NCBI RefSeq assembly: GCF_001956855.1
Contig: NZ_MTHD01000004.1
Location: 248,001-312,000 of the forward strand
Direction: 5' to 3'
DNA: 64,000 nt
Origin: Azonexus hydrophilus
GTDB taxonomy: Bacteria > Pseudomonadota > Gammaproteobacteria > Burkholderiales > Rhodocyclaceae
How positions within the stretch are numbered: the stretch's first letter is position 1; each line of letters starts with the position of its first letter. Of the stretch, positions 28,670 to 40,593 are shown piece after piece. The notes beneath the pieces were generated by a model, which saw only the letters and a program-made list of their open reading frames with translations, made no database searches and had not been told where the DNA came from. The translations under genes and the position numbers were made by a program.

Positions 28670-31600
28670 ACGCGGTTTTTCCGCAGTAGCCGGCAAGCAG
28701 GCCGAGCAGTTCCTCTTCGTCGTACGGTTTGCCGAGGTAGTGGTTGGCACCGATTTCCAGCGCGTAGTTGCGGTGCTTGTCCGCCGTCCGCGACGTGATC
28801 ATGACCACCGGGATCGTCCGCAGGCGTTCGTCGGCACGCAGGTTGCGGACGAAGTCGAAGCCGTCCATGCGCGGCATCTCGATGTCCGACAGGATGACAT
28901 CGGGCAAGGTATCGATCAGGTGTTCCAGCGCATCGACGCCGTCCTTGGCCAGGATCACCTGATAGCCTTCGCGCAACAGCAGGCGGCTGGTGATCTTGCG
29001 CACCGTCAGCGAATCATCGACCACCATCACTGTCGGCAGATGCTGCACGACCTGCGCCACCGGCGCGGACGAACGGGCGGCCTGGTTTTCCGCCAGATTT
29101 TCCAGCAGCCCGCGACTGGCCAGCGCCACCGGGTTGAGGATCAGCACCACCTGACCGTCGCCGAGCACCGTCGCCCCGGAGATACCGACAACGCGGGCAA
29201 GCTGCGCGCCGATGTTCTTGACGACGACTTCCTGATTGCCGCGCAACTCGTCCACCAGCACCGCCACCCGCTGCGAACCCGAGCGCAACAGCAGCACCCA
29301 GTACTGCCGATGCGCCTCGGGCAATGCCCCGGCATCGCCGAGCAGGTGCGGCAGGAAATGGAACGGATAGCGATTCCCCTGCCATTCGGCCTCGCCGGCC
29401 TCGCGGATCGCCGCCAGCCCCTTTTCCTTGAGTTCCTGCACCTGCTCGATCATCGTCGATGGCACCGCGTACAACTGGCTGCCGGCGCGCACCAGCAAGG
29501 TCTGGGTCACCGCCAGCGTCAGCGGCAGGTAGAGGCGGAAGGTCGTTCCCTGGCCGGCCTCGGTGACAATTTCAATGCGCCCGCCAAGGGCGCTGACGGC
29601 GGTCTTGACGACGTCCATGCCGACCCCGCGGCCGGCCACCTGACTCAGTTCTTCGGCGGTCGAGAAACCCGACTGGAAGATGAAATCGAGCAGCGCTGCG
29701 TCGCTGATTTCCTGTCCCGGCTGCACCAGGCCCATGGCCTCGGCGCGCGCCCGGATGCGCTGACGGTCCAGACCCTTGCCGTCATCGGCCAGGCTGAGGA
29801 TGATTTCGTTGGCTTCCTGCGACAGCTTGAGGACGATTTCACCGGTTTCCGGTTTGTCGACCGCAAGCCGCTGCTCGCGCGTTTCGATGCCGTGGGTGAC
29901 GGCGTTGCGCAGCATGTGCTCGATCGGCGCCATGATCTTTTCCAGCACCGAGCGGTCGATTTCGACCTGACCGCCGACGATGTCGAAGTTGGCACGCTTG
30001 CCGACTTCCTTGGCGGTCTGCCGGATGATCCGGTACAGACGCTCGGCCTGGCTGGCGAACGGCAACATGCGCACGCCCATCAGCTCCTGCTGCAGGCCGC
30101 GATTCAGCCGCGCCTGGGCAAGGATCGCCGCGTTGGCGTCGTCGAGGTTCTTGAGCAGGTTCTGCTGCACCGTCGCCACGTCGTTGACCGACTCGGCCAT
30201 GAAGCGCGTCAGTTCCTGGAAGCGGGTGAAGCGGTCGAGTTCGAGCGGATCGAACTCGGCCTGACCGTCGTGCGACTGGGCGACGCGGGCCTGGATCTGC
30301 GTTTCCGCCTGGATTTCGATTTCGCGCAACTGCCGGCGCAGGCGGATGACGTTTTCCGTCAGGTCGAGCAGCGAGCCCTTCAGGCTGCGCATTTCGCCCT
30401 CGATCCGGGCGCGGGCGATCGACAGCTCGCCGGCCTCGTTGACCAGGCGATCGACCAGGTCGGCCCGAACGCGCAGCATGGCGCGCTGGCCACTGCCTTC
30501 ACCGTCGCCGTCGAGTTCGCTGATGGCTGGCTGAACGGGCTTGGCCACAGCCGCCTCGACCGTTGCCCCGACCGTTGCCTCGGCTTCGGCAGCAGGCGCT
30601 TCCGGCGGCCCGCTGCGCAAGTGTTCGGTTGCCGTTGCCAGGGCATCGCAGCCGGCCTCGATCTCATCGATCAGCGCCGAACTGGCGCTACCGGCCTTGA
30701 TCGCTTCCTGAACGCGGGTTTCCAGCAGATGGGTCGCTTCGCCCAGGTTCATCGCCCCGGCCATCCGCGCATTGCCCTTGAAGGTATGCAGCAGGCGGGC
30801 TATGGCCCGTGGCGGAGCGTCTTCGCCCGGCCCGATGCGCCAGGCGCGCAGTTGTTCGGTCAGTTCGCGCACCTGCTCGGCGGCTTCTTCGAGGAAGATC
30901 GGCAGCAGTTGTTCGTCAAGCTCGTCGGTCAGTTGGCGGACCGGTTCAGCCGGGGCCTGCGTTTCCTCAACGACCGGCTCGCCGGCTTCCTGCGCCAGCG
31001 TCCGGACGCCGGGCAACTGGATGATCTGCGCCCCTGCTGGCATCTCGACGGCAGCCTCGGCCTCGGCAACCGGCGCCGGATGGTAGACATCGTCCAGCGC
31101 AGCAATCAGTTGCGGCTGCTCTTCCGGCGCCAGCTGTGCCGCCAGTCCGGCGAACATTTCTTCCAGCGTCAGGATCGCCTGACGGACGGTTTCCAGCCCC
31201 TCGACGCTGTCCGGCTGGGCCGAACCGTCGCGGCGCAGCAAGGCGTGCTCGAGCGCAATCGCCAGATGATTCAGCGGCATCAGGCCAACCGTGGCGGCGA
31301 TGCCGCCGAGCGTATGGGCCGCCCGCGTCATTTCGAACGTCGTCGCCGCCGCCGGCTGCGCATCGAGTTCGGCAAAGCTGTCGAGCAGCGTCTGCAAATG
31401 GCCGCGCGCTTCCTCGCGGAATATTTCATAGAGCGTCTGCGAACTGCCATTGGCCGCCGGCACTTCCACCGGTATTTCCTCAAGCGCTGGCGGCAGCGCT
31501 TCAGCGAGCGCATCCGCCATCGGCAAATCGTCGAAGGCTTCGGTGGCAGCCTGCAGATCGAAATCGAATCCGCCAGCGTCTTCTGACTGCACCTCAAGCT

Positions 31601-34139
31601 CGGCCTCTGCGGCAGGCGCAGATTCGGGCTCAGCTTCGATATCCAGCTCAAACGAGACCAGCTCTGGCTCGACATCCGTTGCCGGCGCTGCCGGTTCGCT
31701 GGCGGCAACCGGGACAACAGGCTCTGCCAGCGGCTGCTCGACCCCGCGCAAACTGCCGGCGAGCGCGATCAATGCCCGCGCATCCGGCGCCGGTGCCACA
31801 CCACTTTCCAGATGCGCCACCCATTCGGCAAACAACGCATGTGCAGCATCGATCATGGCCAGCAGTTCGGGCGTTATCGCCATGTCCTGACGCAGCCAGA
31901 GATTCAGCGTCTGCTCGACCGCCCAGGCCGTCTCGCCGAGGTCGGTGAGACCAACCATGCGCCCGGAACCCTTCAGTGTGTGCGTAGACCGGCGAATCGT
32001 CGTCAGTGCTTCCCGATCATGCGGGTTGGCAGCCAACAGGGCCTTCTGTTCCGCCATCGAGGCCAGCACTTCATGGCCTTCCTCGATGAAGATGTCGAGC
32101 AGCTCGGCGTCGATTTCCTCGTGGCTGGAACCGGCCAGCTGCAGCGTTTCCGCTGACGGCTGCGGCGCTTCGACCTGCGGCGTACGCAGGCCGGACAAGG
32201 CAACATCGACCTGCTCACCGGATTCCAGCGCGGCCAGCGCCGCTTTCGCCGACTCACCCAGCTCGCGGTCGGCAACGAGGTCAGCATCCTTCTGGATGGA
32301 TGCCAGGTTCAGCTTCAGCTCATCCTGCAAACGGGTATCGTCAGGCGCTTCGCGCAGGGCGTCGGCCAGCGCCCGCGTCTCGCGTGCCTGCTGGGCCAGT
32401 TCCGCCTCGACGGTGACGACCGCCGGATCGCTGTCCGGCAATGCGTCTGCATTCTCGTCACCGTGCAGACGACGGACAAAGGCGTCATAGCTGGTTTCGC
32501 CGTGCTGCAGCGAATCGACGAAGAAACCGAGCAGCGACAACTCGTCGGCCACCCGCTGGAAGTCTCCGTCCACCGGCTGGTAGTCCGGCTCGGCAAAAGC
32601 TTCGATGTGGGAAATCGTGCTTTTAAGGGTGTTGACCGCAGAAAAATGCCCGAGCATCGCCAGCGCACCGCTGATCTGCTTGAGTGGCGCTTCCAGCTGG
32701 CCCATCTCGAAACCCTTGGCCGGGGTCCGGAAAAACGCATCCAGCGTCTGCTCGATCTGGGCCAGATTGTTCTGGATTTCGCGCCCGACCTGGGCGATCA
32801 GCAGCTTTTCCTGCGCCCGGCGCGTCATTTCGTCGAGCAGCGGCACCTCGCCGCCGGCCGCCGGACGACCGGCGATGCAGGCGTGGATGCGATCGACCAT
32901 CAGGTCCACCTGCTGGGCAAAATCCCCTCCCAGACGACGGAAGTTCTCGTGCGCACTCTGCAGCAGCAGGATGGCGGTCGCCACCTCCATCGCTACACCA
33001 TCGTTGAACCGTGCGGCATCTTCCTGCAACCAGCCGGCAATGGCAGCCAGCGCCTGACCGAGACGCTTCAGGTCGGTATGGCCGATCTCCCCGGTGATCT
33101 GGGCGCAGGCCCGCGCCTGGTCGGCGAAGGCGGCCAGACTGGCCGGACTGCCGGCGCAGTACTTGTTCCACACTTCCTCGATGCTGACGAGCAATTCGCG
33201 CAGCCGGCGCAATGCCTGTTCCTGTACCTTGGGCAGCGTCTGCACCACGGCCACGGTCGGCAACTGGGCCGGCAGGTCGAAAATCTGCTGCGCCTGGGCC
33301 ACCAGCGAATCCGGCTCGGCCGGTGTCCGGGCAACGTAATACAGGGCTTCGCGCATGACCCGCTCGGCCAGGTTGCCCGAGCCCTCGAGCAGGCGCCGGA
33401 TCTGCAGGTCGATCCGGGCGCACAACTGGCGCGCCAGCGGCTCGATGGCGACATCGGGCTCGTCCAGCGCCTCAAGGAAGGCCTGCGACACCCACCAGAA
33501 GGAGCGGGCACCGGGCGTCGGCTGCATGGCTTCGATGGCAGCCAGTGCCTCGCCCATCGCCTGCCGTCCATCAGCCTTCTGTTCCGGCTCGGTCAGCCAC
33601 TTCAGCAAGCCCTTCTGGAAACGCGTGCGCTGCTTGCGCAGCAGCCGCTTCATTTCATCCGGCGCCAGCGTCGGCGGTACCACGGTCGAGCGCGGCGGGC
33701 GCTGGCTCAGGTCGGGATAGAACAGATCCCCCGGATGCACCGGCGGCAAACCCCGGATCTCCGCCAGACTGGCACACACCGGCAACATCCGCAGCGGCTG
33801 GTGCGGCTCGCCGGCCATCAGATCGTCGAGGTACTGGCGCAACGCCGCCAGCGACTCGCGGACCACCGTCAGCGCCGCTTCGTCACGCGCCAGGCTTTCT
33901 TCCTCGAGGGCCAGCAACAAGGCTTCGAGCGACTCGGTCATCTCGGTGATGCCGTTCAACCCGACAATGTCGAGCGCTCCGTGCACCTGGTGAACATGGG
34001 TCCGGCAGAACTTCAGCTGCGTTGCATCGGCGTTCGCCACGAACAGGCCCAGCGCTTCCTCGGCGCGCAACAGCGCCTGGTCGATCTCGCCCTTGACCCA
34101 CGTCAGCGGGCCCAAATCGAATTCAGTTGCCGCGTTCAT
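28668..34139 (-). CDS. chpA: Type IV pilus chemosensory hybrid kinase ChpA (PilL)
   Basis: 1823 residues, the CheA of the Pil-Chp system. The long N-terminal part carries Hpt-like repeats. Clear phosphorylatable ones include STHTLKGSGRMVG near 720, RAAHTLGGIAATVG near 942 and LLHTFKGNARMAG near 1117; earlier ones look degenerate. A kinase core follows (LRNAVTHGIETREQR near 1409; GRGVGMDVVKTAV), then a CheW-like domain and a C-terminal receiver with Asp1752 (ILSDIEMPRMDG). It phosphorylates PilG and PilH to set pilus extension versus retraction. Last gene of pilGHIJ-chpA; no pilK or chpB follows. One GTCGACCGCAA site lies inside. Confidence 0.95.
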   Translation of the reverse strand: MNAATEFDLGPLTWVKGEIDQALLRAEEALGLFVANADATQLKFCRTHVHQVHGALDIVGLNGITEMTESLEALLLALEEESLARDEAALTVVRESLAALRQYLDDLMAGEPHQPLRMLPVCASLAEIRGLPPVHPGDLFYPDLSQRPPRSTVVPPTLAPDEMKRLLRKQRTRFQKGLLKWLTEPEQKADGRQAMGEALAAIEAMQPTPGARSFWWVSQAFLEALDEPDVAIEPLARQLCARIDLQIRRLLEGSGNLAERVMREALYYVARTPAEPDSLVAQAQQIFDLPAQLPTVAVVQTLPKVQEQALRRLRELLVSIEEVWNKYCAGSPASLAAFADQARACAQITGEIGHTDLKRLGQALAAIAGWLQEDAARFNDGVAMEVATAILLLQSAHENFRRLGGDFAQQVDLMVDRIHACIAGRPAAGGEVPLLDEMTRRAQEKLLIAQVGREIQNNLAQIEQTLDAFFRTPAKGFEMGQLEAPLKQISGALAMLGHFSAVNTLKSTISHIEAFAEPDYQPVDGDFQRVADELSLLGFFVDSLQHGETSYDAFVRRLHGDENADALPDSDPAVVTVEAELAQQARETRALADALREAPDDTRLQDELKLNLASIQKDADLVADRELGESAKAALAALESGEQVDVALSGLRTPQVEAPQPSAETLQLAGSSHEEIDAELLDIFIEEGHEVLASMAEQKALLAANPHDREALTTIRRSTHTLKGSGRMVGLTDLGETAWAVEQTLNLWLRQDMAITPELLAMIDAAHALFAEWVAHLESGVAPAPDARALIALAGSLRGVEQPLAEPVVPVAASEPAAPATDVEPELVSFELDIEAEPESAPAAEAELEVQSEDAGGFDFDLQAATEAFDDLPMADALAEALPPALEEIPVEVPAANGSSQTLYEIFREEARGHLQTLLDSFAELDAQPAAATTFEMTRAAHTLGGIAATVGLMPLNHLAIALEHALLRRDGSAQPDSVEGLETVRQAILTLEEMFAGLAAQLAPEEQPQLIAALDDVYHPAPVAEAEAAVEMPAGAQIIQLPGVRTLAQEAGEPVVEETQAPAEPVRQLTDELDEQLLPIFLEEAAEQVRELTEQLRAWRIGPGEDAPPRAIARLLHTFKGNARMAGAMNLGEATHLLETRVQEAIKAGSASSALIDEIEAGCDALATATEHLRSGPPEAPAAEAEATVGATVEAAVAKPVQPAISELDGDGEGSGQRAMLRVRADLVDRLVNEAGELSIARARIEGEMRSLKGSLLDLTENVIRLRRQLREIEIQAETQIQARVAQSHDGQAEFDPLELDRFTRFQELTRFMAESVNDVATVQQNLLKNLDDANAAILAQARLNRGLQQELMGVRMLPFASQAERLYRIIRQTAKEVGKRANFDIVGGQVEIDRSVLEKIMAPIEHMLRNAVTHGIETREQRLAVDKPETGEIVLKLSQEANEIILSLADDGKGLDRQRIRARAEAMGLVQPGQEISDAALLDFIFQSGFSTAEELSQVAGRGVGMDVVKTAVSALGGRIEIVTEAGQGTTFRLYLPLTLAVTQTLLVRAGSQLYAVPSTMIEQVQELKEKGLAAIREAGEAEWQGNRYPFHFLPHLLGDAGALPEAHRQYWVLLLRSGSQRVAVLVDELRGNQEVVVKNIGAQLARVVGISGATVLGDGQVVLILNPVALASRGLLENLAENQAARSSAPVAQVVQHLPTVMVVDDSLTVRKITSRLLLREGYQVILAKDGVDALEHLIDTLPDVILSDIEMPRMDGFDFVRNLRADERLRTIPVVMITSRTADKHRNYALEIGANHYLGKPYDEEELLGLLAGYCGKTA
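29866..29876 (+). repeat. GTCGACCGCAA repeat in chpA
   Basis: On the coding (minus) strand it reads as Leu-Ala-Val-Asp in the kinase region. Confidence 0.7.
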
Positions 34140-34158
34140 GCTCTCTCGCGTCTATGGG

Positions 34159-36282
34159 TCAGTCGACCTTGAAACCGGCAACCGAACCCTTCAGTTCGGA
34201 AGCCAGGGCAGAAAGTTCATCAACCGCCTCGGCAGTACGCTGCGTACCGGCCGTGGTCTGCTCGGTGACACGCAGGATGTCCTGCATCAACCGGGCAACG
34301 TTGGTGGCGGAATTGGCCTGACTCTGCGTCGAGCTGGAAATGCTCTGGATCAGGTCGGCCAGATTGCGCGACACCTGACCAATCTCGGACAGCGCCTGAC
34401 CGGCAGCATCGGACAGTTTCGCCCCCTCGACCACGCCCTGCGTCGATTGCTCCATGGCGGACACGGCATCCTGCGTATCGGTCTGAATGGTCTTGACGAT
34501 CGCCGCGATCTGCTTGGTTGCTTCGCCGGAGCGCTCGGCCAGTCGTTGCACTTCTTCCGCAACGACGGTGAAGCCGCGTCCGGCATCACCGGCGGAGGCT
34601 GCCTGAATGGCTGCGTTCAAGGCCAGCACGTTGGTCTGTTCGGTAATGTCGGAAATCAGTTCGACGATTTCACCGATTTCCTGCGAGCTTTCGCCAAGGC
34701 GCTTGATCCGCTTCGAGGTCTCCTGAATCTGGTTGCGGATTTCGTTCATGCCCTTGATCGAGTCCTGCACGGCCAGCGTTCCCTTCTCGGCGGCCATCAG
34801 CGACTGGTTCGCCACCTGGGCGGACTGTGTCGCGTTACCCGAAACCTCGTTCATCGACCGCGCCATGGCCAGCGCCGACTGGCCGGCTTCCTGAATTTCG
34901 CTGGACTGACGTTCGGCAGCCGCAAGCAGTTCGGCCGAAGTCTGGCGGGCAATTTCCGTTGCCGCCGTCACCCGGTTGGCCGCATCGTTGATCCGGCCAA
35001 CCAGCACGCGCAGTTCTTCAATCGTGTAGTTGATCGAGTCGGCGATGGCGCCGGTGATGTTCTCGGACACGGTCGCAGTGACGGTCAGGTCGCCGTCGGC
35101 GAGATCGCCGAGTTCGTTCATCAGGCGCAGAATGGCGTCCTGGTTTTCACGATTGACCTGCTCCGAACCCAGACGCTGCTTTTCCACCTCCTGCGTACGC
35201 CTTTCGGCATCGGCAAGATAGACCCGTACCAGCATGACCAGCACACCCAGTGCCGCAGCGATCAACACGACCAGCGCAACAACGAACAAGGCCCGGCCGC
35301 TCATCGCGTCCTGATAACCACGCGCCAGTTCGTCGGTGGCCTTGAGCAGTTCTTCGCTGTCGCGGAAGATGCGCGAACCGGCCTGCTTCGACAGGACCAG
35401 CGGCTGCATGTTGCCGAGAATGCCGGAAATAGCCGTCTCGTAATCCTTGAATGCCGCTTCCAGCGCTTCGACCTTGCTGCGCGTATCGGCATCGTTGACA
35501 CCACGGGTCAGGCCCTGCATCAGGTCGCGGAAATTGTTGGTGTCCTTGCCCAGCAGGAAGGCCACTTCCGGGTTTATCTCGGCACCGACGAGAAGGGCTG
35601 AAGCGTTCTTGGCGATCCGCTGAGTCAGCATGACCAGCTGGTTGGCCGCCGCGATCTCGCGTGCCGTCGCCCCTGCCTGCAGCTTGAGCGCCGCGACTTG
35701 TTCGGTCAGTTCCAGCATCACCGAATTGTTGTCATCGATGGTGGCGACGTTCTTGCCCAGATCGATCAGGTTCTTTTCCTGCCCGATCACCGTTTCGGCG
35801 TCCTTGTCGGTCTGCGCCCAGCGTCCGCTGAGGGCATCGAGCTGCGTCTGCACCGCGCCCGGAGAGGCCGGCACGCTGACGCTGCCGAGCTCACCACCGC
35901 GCGTCAGTTTTTCCATCAGCTCGCCGAAGGTCGCACGCGACTCCTTGAGCTGGGCGAAGGCAACGGGATTCCCCTGCAGCGCCAGCGACGACGCCTTGGC
36001 GAGGCGCTGGGACAACATGCGCATTTCGCCGGAGGCCGCCACATACGCCGTGGCATGAGCCGAGTCGCGATTGTCCCGGGCGACCAGGATGGCAATGATC
36101 AACAACAGGACCACGAACACCCCGCCTAGGATCTTCATCTGCTGGATCGCCGACTTCCCGGAAAGGAAGGTGGGCCCGGCAGATGCCGCAGGCTTTGCCG
36201 GCATCTCGTCACCGGTCACGGTAAACGGCGACATGTCCTTCTTCGATGCCCCGAATTTCGGGAATTTGAAGCTCAAAGCCAT
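34159..36282 (-). CDS. pilJ: Pilus methyl-accepting chemotaxis protein PilJ
   Basis: 707 residues. A cytoplasmic N-terminal stretch of about 50 residues is followed by a membrane helix ([19 protein letters not shown]), then a periplasmic helical sensor with two PilJ-type modules. A second helix ([19 protein letters not shown]) leads to a HAMP-like segment and the signalling hairpin [34 protein letters not shown]. In Pseudomonas, PilJ senses pilus tension or pilin and controls ChpA. It lies 19 bases upstream of chpA. Confidence 0.94.
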   Translation of the reverse strand: MALSFKFPKFGASKKDMSPFTVTGDEMPAKPAASAGPTFLSGKSAIQQMKILGGVFVVLLLIIAILVARDNRDSAHATAYVAASGEMRMLSQRLAKASSLALQGNPVAFAQLKESRATFGELMEKLTRGGELGSVSVPASPGAVQTQLDALSGRWAQTDKDAETVIGQEKNLIDLGKNVATIDDNNSVMLELTEQVAALKLQAGATAREIAAANQLVMLTQRIAKNASALLVGAEINPEVAFLLGKDTNNFRDLMQGLTRGVNDADTRSKVEALEAAFKDYETAISGILGNMQPLVLSKQAGSRIFRDSEELLKATDELARGYQDAMSGRALFVVALVVLIAAALGVLVMLVRVYLADAERRTQEVEKQRLGSEQVNRENQDAILRLMNELGDLADGDLTVTATVSENITGAIADSINYTIEELRVLVGRINDAANRVTAATEIARQTSAELLAAAERQSSEIQEAGQSALAMARSMNEVSGNATQSAQVANQSLMAAEKGTLAVQDSIKGMNEIRNQIQETSKRIKRLGESSQEIGEIVELISDITEQTNVLALNAAIQAASAGDAGRGFTVVAEEVQRLAERSGEATKQIAAIVKTIQTDTQDAVSAMEQSTQGVVEGAKLSDAAGQALSEIGQVSRNLADLIQSISSSTQSQANSATNVARLMQDILRVTEQTTAGTQRTAEAVDELSALASELKGSVAGFKVD

Positions 36283-36321
36283 TTCTAACCTCCACTTGGA
36301 CCCGCCGGAGCGGATCCGCTT

Positions 36322-36834
36322 TTATATTCCGATATTCATGAAACGCTGATCAGCCAGCAGTTCGCGCACGGCCAGCTTGCGCCAGACCCGCCCGTCGGTG
36401 TCGGCGAAGCGCTGCCGCCCCCAGGCAGGGAATGCCTCGTCGGCAGTCATTGCGGTGAAATTTTCCGGCTTCTTCAAACCCAGCATGCGCGACACCAGCA
36501 AGGCCGCGTTCGATCCATGGCGCGCACCGATCAGCAGCAGGCGGGCATTGGCATTGCGGGGCGTCGGCGGGCTGTCGAGAAAAGCCGCGAAATCGCTGAC
36601 TGCGTAAAGATTGCCGCGCACATTGGCGATCCCGGAAAACCACGGATGGGTCAGCGGCACAGAGGCCAGCTGCGGTGCCTGCACGATCTCGCCACCGTCG
36701 GACAGGTCGATCAGCCAGCCTTCACCACTGACATCGAGCCCCAGCCACGATGATGAACCATGCCCCTGCGCGGCATCGCTGAGGCGACCGGCCAGATAGG
36801 TCTGGAAATCCCGCAGGCTGCTCTTGCGCGCCAT
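36322..36834 (-). CDS. pilI: CheW-like coupling protein PilI
   Basis: 170 residues with a CheW domain: WLGLDVSGEGWLIDLSDGGEI, then WFSGIANVRGNLYAVSDFAAFL and LLLIGARHGSNAALLVSRM. It couples the receptor PilJ to ChpA. Its start lies five bases after the pilH stop, consistent with one transcript. Confidence 0.92.
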   Translation of the reverse strand: MARKSSLRDFQTYLAGRLSDAAQGHGSSSWLGLDVSGEGWLIDLSDGGEIVQAPQLASVPLTHPWFSGIANVRGNLYAVSDFAAFLDSPPTPRNANARLLLIGARHGSNAALLVSRMLGLKKPENFTAMTADEAFPAWGRQRFADTDGRVWRKLAVRELLADQRFMNIGI

Positions 36835-36839
36835 GACGG

Positions 36840-37205
36840 TCAGGGCAGGGCAGCGATGCGCTGCAGGAGTTCCTGCGGATTCAGCGGCTTGACCAGGTAA
36901 TCAACGGCGCCCTGACGCAAGCCCCAGATCTTGTCGGTCTCCTGCCCCTTTGACGTGCAGACGATGACCGGGATGTGCTTGGTTTCCTCGTCCCGGGTCA
37001 GCGTCCGGGTCGCCTGGTAGCCGTTGAGGCCAGGCATGACGACATCCATCAGGATCAGGTCGGGTTTGCTGGCCTTGGCCTTGGCAATCCCTTCCTCGCC
37101 GTTTTCGGCGGTGGACACCAGATAACCGGCCTTGCTCAGCAGATCGACTGCGAAAAAGCGCTCGGTCGGCGAATCGTCAATGACGAGAATATTCTTGACG
37201 GGCAT
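36840..37205 (-). CDS. pilH: Response regulator PilH
   Basis: 121 residues, a lone receiver domain. VIDDSPTERFFAVDLLSKAG at the start, phosphoacceptor Asp in LILMDVVMPGLNGYQATR near residue 54, CTSKGQETDKIWGLRQGA and the Lys in YLVKPLNPQELL. The TERFF and GLRQGA segments match PilH specifically. In Pseudomonas it promotes retraction through PilT and acts as a phosphate sink. pilT itself is about 16 kb away in this window. Confidence 0.93.
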   Translation of the reverse strand: MPVKNILVIDDSPTERFFAVDLLSKAGYLVSTAENGEEGIAKAKASKPDLILMDVVMPGLNGYQATRTLTRDEETKHIPVIVCTSKGQETDKIWGLRQGAVDYLVKPLNPQELLQRIAALP

Positions 37206-37219
37206 TCTTGCTCCCTGAA

Positions 37220-37630
37220 CTACTGTTTGATTTCCGTTTCCACCGGCAATGCAAAACTGGCAACCGTTTGCAGCAGGCTATCCTTGGTGAAGGGCTTGGT
37301 CAGATACTGGTCCGACCCGACCATGCGTCCGCGCGCCCGGTCGAACAAGCCGTCCTTGGAGGACAGCATGATCACCGGAGTGGCCTTGAAACGCGGGTTT
37401 TTCTTGATCAGTGCGCAAGTCTGGTAACCATCGAGACGCGGCATCATGATGTCGCAGAAAACGACAGCCGGTTGATGATCGGCGATTTTTGCCAGGGCAT
37501 CGAATCCGTCTTCGGCAAGAACAACCTGACACCCCGCCTGCACGAGAAAAATCTCGGCGCTACGGCGTATCGTGTTGCTGTCGTCGATGACCATTACACG
37601 GACGCCGCGCAGTCTCGATAAATCAGTCAA
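37220..37630 (-). CDS. pilG: Response regulator PilG
   Basis: 136 residues from a TTG start with GGGGGCAGGGAA just upstream. It is a lone receiver: VMVIDDSNTIRRSAEIFLVQ, Asp in VVFCDIMMPRLDGYQTCALI near 61, MLSSKDGLFDRARGRMVGS and YLTKPFTKDSLL. MMPRLDGYQTCALIK is diagnostic of PilG. It promotes pilus extension and cAMP signalling in Pseudomonas. First gene of pilGHIJ-chpA. The 185-base gap to thiD should hold divergent promoters, but I cannot pick out a convincing one. Confidence 0.92.
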   Translation of the reverse strand: MTDLSRLRGVRVMVIDDSNTIRRSAEIFLVQAGCQVVLAEDGFDALAKIADHQPAVVFCDIMMPRLDGYQTCALIKKNPRFKATPVIMLSSKDGLFDRARGRMVGSDQYLTKPFTKDSLLQTVASFALPVETEIKQ

Positions 37631-37815
37631 TTCCCTGCCCCCTGAGTGTCTCTTGGCGCACTTTGCATATGCCTGTCATCTTACTACGGAACCGGCAGCA
37701 ATCCACAACCTGCAAGTCGCCAAGCATACCCGGACAAATCGGCGTCGGCATCCCGTAATCGGATAGAATCGCGCATTCGAATCATCGCTTCCGCCGCATC
37801 CGCTGCGACCCTCCC

Positions 37816-38679
37816 ATGCAGACTGCCACGCCCACACCGGCAACTCCGCCACAGGTTCTCGTTTTCGCCGCCAGCGATCCGACCAGTGGCGCCGGCATCC
37901 AGGCCGACATCCTGACCCTGGCCAGCCTCGGTTGCCACCCGCTGACCGCCGTCACCGCACTGACCGTTCAGGACACCACCGGCGTCCAGAGCCTGCTGCC
38001 GACCACCGCCGAACTGCTGGAGCAGCAGGCGCGCACGGTGCTCGAAGACATGCCGGTGGTCGCCTTCAAGATCGGCCTGCTCGGCAGCGTCGAGAATGTG
38101 CTGGCGGTGGCCGAGATCGTCTCCGACTACCCGGAAATCCCGCTGGTGTTCGACCCGGTGCTCGCTTCCGGCCGCGGCGACAACCTGTCCGGCGAGGAAA
38201 TCATCGCCGCGATGCGCGAGATGCTGCTGCCGCAGACCACGATCATCACCCCCAACGCCCCCGAAGCACGGCGACTCGCCGAGAGTGACGAGGACGAAAA
38301 CGAGCCGTCGCTCGACGTCTGCGCCGAACGCCTGATCGAGATGGGCGCGCAGTACGTGCTGATTACCGGCACTCACGAAAACACGCCGGAAGTGGTCAAC
38401 ACGCTGTACGGCGCGAGCGGCGTCATCCGGCACGACCGCTGGGAACGCCTTCCCGGCAGCTACCACGGCTCCGGTTGCACGCTGGCGTCGGCGATTGCCG
38501 GCTGCATTGCCGGTGGCGCCAGCGTCGAGGAGGCGGTGCGCGATGCCCAGGACTTCACCTGGCAATCACTGAAGAACGGCTTCCGTGGAGGCATGGGACA
38601 GTTCATTCCCGATCGCATGTTCTGGGCCCGCGACGACGAAGCCGATGCTGACAAGGGCAAGGGTGATGAACCAGCCTGA
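37816..38679 (+). CDS. thiD: Hydroxymethylpyrimidine (phosphate) kinase
   Basis: 287 residues of the ribokinase fold. It phosphorylates HMP and HMP-P for thiamine synthesis. Key segments: [63 protein letters not shown] and the catalytic [16 protein letters not shown] charged C-terminal tail ([14 protein letters not shown]) extends past the fold. It overlaps thiE by 14 bases and makes one operon with thiE, hemL and gdx. Confidence 0.94.
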   Translation: MQTATPTPATPPQVLVFAASDPTSGAGIQADILTLASLGCHPLTAVTALTVQDTTGVQSLLPTTAELLEQQARTVLEDMPVVAFKIGLLGSVENVLAVAEIVSDYPEIPLVFDPVLASGRGDNLSGEEIIAAMREMLLPQTTIITPNAPEARRLAESDEDENEPSLDVCAERLIEMGAQYVLITGTHENTPEVVNTLYGASGVIRHDRWERLPGSYHGSGCTLASAIAGCIAGGASVEEAVRDAQDFTWQSLKNGFRGGMGQFIPDRMFWARDDEADADKGKGDEPA

Positions 38680-39309
38680 ATTGCGCACGCAGTTGCGCGG
38701 GCTCTACGCGATCACGCCCGAATGCGTCGATGGCGCCCGGCTGCTGGCGCAAGTCGGCGCTGCGCTGGCCGGTGGCTGCCGCCTCGTGCAGTACCGCGAC
38801 AAGCTGAGCAGCATGCCCGAGCGCGTCGCTCGCGCCCACGCGCTGCGCCAGCTGACGCGACAGCATGGCGCACACCTGCTGATCAACGACGATCTGGCGC
38901 TGTGCACGCTGGTTGACGCCGACGGCGTCCACCTCGGCCGCGGCGACGGCGACCTGCGCGTCGCCCGCGCCATTCTCGGCCCACAGCGCCTGCTCGGCGC
39001 TTCCTGCTACGCCGATTTCGACACTGCCGTCAGCGCCGCGGAAATCGGTGCCGACTACGTCGCCTTCGGTGCCGCGTACCCGTCGCCGACCAAGCCCGAG
39101 GCCGCGCCGGCGCCGGTCGACCTGTTTTTTCGGGCAAAAACCACGTTGACCGCAAAAATCTGTGCCATCGGCGGCATCACCGTCGCCAATGCACCACCGT
39201 TGATCGCCGCCGGCACCGACCTGCTGGCGGTCATCACCGACCTTTTCTCGGCGTCCGACATCACTGCCCGCGCCGCCCAGTACCAGGCACTTTTCGAGGG
39301 AAAGAAATC

Positions 39310-39313
<4 letters not shown>
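38666..39313 (+). CDS. thiE: Thiamine-phosphate synthase
   Basis: 215 residues. It condenses HMP-PP with the thiazole phosphate to give thiamine phosphate. TIM-barrel signatures: [53 protein letters not shown] and [16 protein letters not shown], then [19 protein letters not shown]. The ATG at 38666 lies inside the end of thiD. Its stop overlaps the hemL start (ATGA). One exact GTTGACCGCAA is inside. Confidence 0.95.
39145..39155 (+). repeat. GTTGACCGCAA repeat, exact
   Basis: In thiE, in frame as acG-TTG-ACC-GCA-Aaa, coding Leu-Thr-Ala-Lys. Confidence 0.8.

Positions 39314-40589
<1,276 letters not shown>

Positions 40590-40593
<4 letters not shown>

Noticed and set aside
28638..31586. 982-codon plus-strand frame across chpA
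   Set aside because: Antisense to the chpA kinase core; no recognisable domains and no ribosome-binding site.
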